From NCBI GenBank assembly GCA_039033215.1, contig JBCCDA010000010.1, forward strand, positions 5,443 to 69,442: a stretch of DNA of 64,000 nt. Direction: 5' to 3'. A program made the translations under genes and the position numbers. The notes under the pieces were generated by a model, which was given only the letters and a program-made list of their open reading frames with translations, was not told the origin of the DNA and did not search any database. Below, piece after piece: positions 60,774-64,000 of this stretch. The first letter of the stretch is position 1; each line of letters starts with the position of its first letter. Source of the stretch: Thermohalobaculum sp039033215 (GTDB taxonomy: Bacteria > Pseudomonadota > Alphaproteobacteria > Rhodobacterales > Rhodobacteraceae).

Positions 60774-62234
60774 TCAGGTCCCCTGCGACTTCTCGACGAA
60801 GGTGCAGAACTGCTCGATGTCCAGCCCGTCGCTGCTGTCAAGCTCGGCGAGCCCCGGCAGACGGACGTTGGGATCGGTCTTGGGCGGCGGCGGCGCCTTG
60901 AAGAGCGCGGTCAGTTCCGGCGGTTGATCGCGCAGCGCCCGGGCCTTGTTGGCGCGCACGAGGCTGGAGCGCACCCAGCTGACGGGTGCTGCGCCCTGGA
61001 CCACGATGATCTTGTCGCTCTCGGTCATGTTGCGGTCGATCTCGGTCTGGATCTCGTCCGCGCTGCCCCCTTCGAAGAGCGGCAGCGTCACGGGGTGCTG
61101 GCGTTCGATCAGCGCATCGCAGAGCTGCTCGGCCAGCGCGCGGTCGGTCCTGTCGGCGCTCAGGTAGATCATCGACGTGTTGAGCCCGGGGGCAATCGCA
61201 ATGGGCTTGGGCGGTGGGGCGGTGGCCTCCTTCAGCCGCAGCAGCACCTCGTCCTTGAAGCTGTGCAACCCCTCGGCCATCGTGATCGCGCTATCCAGCA
61301 ATGCCCGCTGGACGGGGTTGGCGGCGGTCTCGGGGTCGATCTCGGGATGGCGCCAGGCAAGCAGCGGCTTGCCCGCGTCCTTGGCCGCTTGATGCTGGTG
61401 ATGCAGGTAGCCATCGGGCAGATCGCGCGGCATGCGTCCCGCCGAGCGGCTCAGAAGCTGGACAACCAGGTCCGCCTGTTCGAGATCCGCGGCGAAGGCT
61501 TCCCTGAAATCCTCGCCCCCCTGTGGGTAGTCGTGCTCCGGCAGGACGCGGGCGCCGGCCTGGCGCAGGAAGCTTGCCACCTGCTCGCGTTCGAATTCCA
61601 CATCGTCGTTGACCTGGGCCAGCAGGACGGTGCCGATCGCGGGCTCACCCGGTGGCGCGGGATCAGCAGGGGCCGCCGGTCTGGCCCCATCGCGGTACAT
61701 CTGGCTGAGCACCTGCGCGAGCTGATCCGCGAACGACGTCAGCTGCACGCGGTAGTTCACGGGGTGGATCACCGGGTCGAGCGGGATGGCGACCTTGTTC
61801 TCAAGCCCGCCATCCTGCCAGAACTTGTAGCGTTTGCGGACCTGCAGGATCTCCGGGCAGCTATCAAGGCCATCGAGCGGAAGAAGCTCGAGCGCAAAGA
61901 AGCGATCCTTCGAGTCCGCCATTTCCAGAAACGCGTGCATCTCGCGCAGCGCCCAGCTCTCGTCGTTGACGTAAGAGGGCGAGGTGATCGCAACAAAAAG
62001 CGCCGAGCTTCGCGCCTGGCGCAGCACGCGCTCGATATCATGGTTGGCGCCGAGGTGGGTGTGATCGAAGAACACTTCGTACTTGCCACGCGCCCCGATG
62101 CGCATCTGCAGCTGGCCCTTCACGAAATCGACGATCTGCGAAATCGGCCGCGCCCCCGTCACCAAATCCGCTGGATTGTCGTGATGGGCGTAGCTGATGA
62201 AGACGTCGTTGTCGTATCCGTCAAGCAGTGCCAT
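60774..62234 (-). CDS. Protein with one canonical and two diverged TIR-like domains
   Basis: 486 residues. Residues 8-180 are a TIR domain: NDVFISYAHHDN, VFFDHTHLGANHDIERVL and SPSYVNDESWALREMHAF, with E98 at the position of the NADase glutamate. After a Pro-rich linker (186-199) residues 200-335 show a second TIR-like unit (GTVLLAQVND, then ADLVVQLLSRSAGR) and residues 352-486 a third (TSMIYLSADRTDRALAEQL, then SDKIIVVQGAAPVSWVRSS); both lack the glutamate. No TM or signal. The start at 62234 has no strong SD. The STAND NTPase follows after 3 bases; effector and sensor roles are inferred. Confidence 0.88.
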   Translation of the reverse strand: MALLDGYDNDVFISYAHHDNPADLVTGARPISQIVDFVKGQLQMRIGARGKYEVFFDHTHLGANHDIERVLRQARSSALFVAITSPSYVNDESWALREMHAFLEMADSKDRFFALELLPLDGLDSCPEILQVRKRYKFWQDGGLENKVAIPLDPVIHPVNYRVQLTSFADQLAQVLSQMYRDGARPAAPADPAPPGEPAIGTVLLAQVNDDVEFEREQVASFLRQAGARVLPEHDYPQGGEDFREAFAADLEQADLVVQLLSRSAGRMPRDLPDGYLHHQHQAAKDAGKPLLAWRHPEIDPETAANPVQRALLDSAITMAEGLHSFKDEVLLRLKEATAPPPKPIAIAPGLNTSMIYLSADRTDRALAEQLCDALIERQHPVTLPLFEGGSADEIQTEIDRNMTESDKIIVVQGAAPVSWVRSSLVRANKARALRDQPPELTALFKAPPPPKTDPNVRLPGLAELDSSDGLDIEQFCTFVEKSQGT

Positions 62235-62266
62235 CCCAGCCCCAACTGCACCTGCTGCAGGGGAAA

Positions 62267-62296
62267 AGTATACGTCCCGTCCCGGCGCGTTAGCAA
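62267..62296 (-). promoter_or_regulatory. Candidate sigma70 promoter for the TIR / STAND unit
   Basis: On the minus strand TTGCTA (62296-62291), 18 bases, TATACT (62272-62267). Five of six -10 bases match the consensus, four of six at -35. It lies in the 97-bp gap after the DUF3604 gene. Confidence 0.45.
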
Positions 62297-62331
62297 GCTG
62301 CGGTTCATCAAGAGGCGTGGAGCGGCTGGCG

Positions 62332-64000
62332 TCAGATCAGGTAGATCGGGCTCGTCCAGGCCTGGTGCCCATCGGTGGTTGTGACGCGCAACCAGAGCGC
62401 GCGCCCTGGGCGGGCCTCGAGGCGGCTCCGAGTGCTGTGGCTGCTGGGAAGCGGCTCGTCCGGCAGGCGGCGGAGCACGATCGCGCGGTCGAGCCCGCCG
62501 GCATCCATCCGATGATCGTCCAGACCGAGCTCACTGATCGTGACGCTGCCCGAGACACGGTTCGTCTCGACCGTCAGCCTGGCGTCCGCGGAGTCCAGCA
62601 GCAGGTCAACGCCCGCAAAATTGCCCGAGGTGACGGCCTCGAACCGGATCTCGTGCGGGGAGATCTGCGCCAGGGGCCGCTCCGGGTTCCATTGGTTTAG
62701 AGGGATCATCTGATCGATCGCGGCACCCGTGGTCCGGATCGCGCCTTCCCAGAACGTGTTGCGCCCGCGCCCGCGATACTCCGCGCCCTGCCAGGTCACC
62801 CTGACCCGCCGTCCGAGCTGGTCTGCCGCATAGGGCCGGTGGGTCTCGATCAGGTCGGCGCCATCCAGCAGATCGATGCGCTCGATCCCGGCCGGGGCGT
62901 CCACCCGCACGGCCAGGCTGAACGGACCCTCCGCCTGCACGACGTCTCCCATCATGGCGGTCGCCGCGGCCTCGGGTGCCAGATCGGACCACGCCGGATC
63001 GCGGGGGTATACCCGTGCGCCGCCATCGAAGGACGCGCGGACGTCGAGATGGATTCGGCTGCCCGAGGTCCCGTAGTGGTGACGCCTGCGCATGCACTCG
63101 AAGATTGCATCGCGGCTGAGCTCCGGCGCCAGAAAGCACGTAAGTCCGCCATAGGCACCGAACTCCGTGGCGCCCGGCGGACCGGCCCCGGGACGGCCCT
63201 TGTGTCCGTCGCTGCTGGCGACCACGCCGACCCGGTGGCCGAGCGCCAGGCTGTCGGTCAGGATCCACTCGAACGTGCCCCAGTTGGAATGCACCTCGAC
63301 CGCCGTCTTGAGCCTGGGGTCGTGCGCATAGGACACATCCGCCGGGCGCCCGCCGACATGCGACCAGAGCACTGCGTCCTCGCCTTCCAGCGCATCGAAC
63401 AGGGCGTCCAGGGTGACCGCATCGGTGACAAGGTCCGACCGGTCCGCCAGCATCGCGTGGGAGGAGCGCCGGATCTGCTGCCCGGCATGGCGGAAGAAGA
63501 CGTTGTGATCTCCTCCGACGGGCGTGTTGCCCGACCATTCATAGCCCGGGAAGACCGTGAAGCGACCATCCTCGTCCATCGCCGTGGTCACGCGGTTGAT
63601 CTTGTCCCAGAAGGCGTTCTTGATCTGGAAATCGTTACCCTGGTGGCCGCAGACGTCCAGGAAGGCAATGTCCCGCGCGAAGGCAAGGTACTCCTCGATG
63701 GTGCCGATGCCCACGGTCTCGCCACTTTGCCCGTGGAGATCGCCCCAGTAGCCCGCAAGGGCTTCGTCTTCCGTGACGATCGGGTTCGAGGTGGCGAGCA
63801 CGGTTCCATCGTCCGCGACGAGGCGCACCAGCCGTGTTCCGGGCGCGTCCGCGGTCAGACCTTCGACGGTTCCGGCCCCGGTGCGATCCGGGAGCTCGAC
63901 GGGGCAGGGCAGGCCGGTGATGGCATCGCCCTCTAGCCGCAGATTGTGCCTGTCGGGGTTGGCGGGGTTGCCCCAGGTATCCTCGATCCGGATGCCGATA
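62332..64000 (-). CDS. DUF3604 family protein, 5' end cut by window edge
   Basis: About 556 residues are visible, C-terminal part complete. The DUF3604 / PHP-like metal-binding pattern is clear: YWGDLHGQSGETVG, DVCGHQGNDF, FPGYEWSGNTPVGGDHNVFF, LWSHVGG, VEVHSNWGTFEW and VVASSDGHKGRPG. A beta-rich C-terminal region ends ALWLRVTTTDGHQAWTSPI. The frame reads without stop to base 64000; the GTG at 63828 is inside the coding region. Enzyme activity unknown. It is upstream of, and on the same strand as, the TIR gene. Confidence 0.9.
   Translation of the reverse strand, partial: IGIRIEDTWGNPANPDRHNLRLEGDAITGLPCPVELPDRTGAGTVEGLTADAPGTRLVRLVADDGTVLATSNPIVTEDEALAGYWGDLHGQSGETVGIGTIEEYLAFARDIAFLDVCGHQGNDFQIKNAFWDKINRVTTAMDEDGRFTVFPGYEWSGNTPVGGDHNVFFRHAGQQIRRSSHAMLADRSDLVTDAVTLDALFDALEGEDAVLWSHVGGRPADVSYAHDPRLKTAVEVHSNWGTFEWILTDSLALGHRVGVVASSDGHKGRPGAGPPGATEFGAYGGLTCFLAPELSRDAIFECMRRRHHYGTSGSRIHLDVRASFDGGARVYPRDPAWSDLAPEAAATAMMGDVVQAEGPFSLAVRVDAPAGIERIDLLDGADLIETHRPYAADQLGRRVRVTWQGAEYRGRGRNTFWEGAIRTTGAAIDQMIPLNQWNPERPLAQISPHEIRFEAVTSGNFAGVDLLLDSADARLTVETNRVSGSVTISELGLDDHRMDAGGLDRAIVLRRLPDEPLPSSHSTRSRLEARPGRALWLRVTTTDGHQAWTSPIYLI

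Noticed and set aside
57957..62384. A 1475-codon open frame on the plus strand opposite the STAND and TIR genes
   Set aside because: The opposite strand has Walker and TIR motifs in the right order. The plus-strand product is Arg/Gly/Ala-rich with no fold-like pattern, as expected for a high-GC shadow frame.

Overview
The window is a chromosomal segment of a high-GC alphaproteobacterium, most likely Rhodobacteraceae (Roseobacter group or a close relative). The evidence is a CcrM-type GANTC methyltransferase beside rnhB, glutathione-dependent formaldehyde oxidation, the block mutM / ubiE / ubiB / coaBC / dut, class II (plant-like) glutamate-cysteine ligase, a LuxR-LuxI pair, and many SD-led starts with ATGA/TGATG junctions. 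No rRNA, tRNA, insertion sequence, prophage or CRISPR array was seen. Both ends cut a gene: an amidase on the left and a DUF3604 protein on the right.

Layout. 1-9 kb: amidase, formaldehyde oxidation (S-hydroxymethyl-glutathione dehydrogenase and S-formylglutathione hydrolase) with glutathione synthesis (gshA) between them, a chemoreceptor and small envelope proteins. 8.7-12 kb: ccrM, rnhB, a SplB-like radical SAM protein. 12-21 kb: an alpha/beta hydrolase, then the periplasmic alpha-2-macroglobulin / PBP1C pair. 21-30.7 kb: small proteins, a YbdK-type carboxylate-amine ligase, a large uncharacterised 723-residue protein, an Lrp regulator divergent from an EamA exporter, and a flavoprotein / GST / DUF1348 operon divergent from a LysR regulator. 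30.7-40.1 kb: mutM, a small membrane protein, ubiE-ubiB, then a quorum-sensing cassette (luxI, luxR and a small leader ORF) lying between ubiB and coaBC, then coaBC-dut-rrf2-cysK. 40-44.6 kb: glpK coupled to a MOSC protein, small membrane proteins, a cytochrome c, UspA, trpS. 44.6-55 kb: a peptide-type ABC transporter with M81, M20 and gamma-glutamyltransferase hydrolases, pointing to uptake and breakdown of an unidentified peptide or amide. 55-62.3 kb: a two-gene module of a protein with one canonical and two diverged TIR-like domains and a 1738-residue transmembrane STAND NTPase with TPR-like C terminus.

The TIR / STAND pair is the best candidate for an undescribed system: its domains are typical of NAD-consuming or signalling immune proteins, but the large C-terminal part appears to lie across the membrane. 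Other items worth checking are a leader ORF overlapping luxR, an RBS-sequestering hairpin before luxI, a 66-bp array of six 11-bp units near 53.2 kb, a family-type 3'-end repeat present at 13.04 and 53.3 kb, and a cytochrome c that lacks any methionine after its heme motif.
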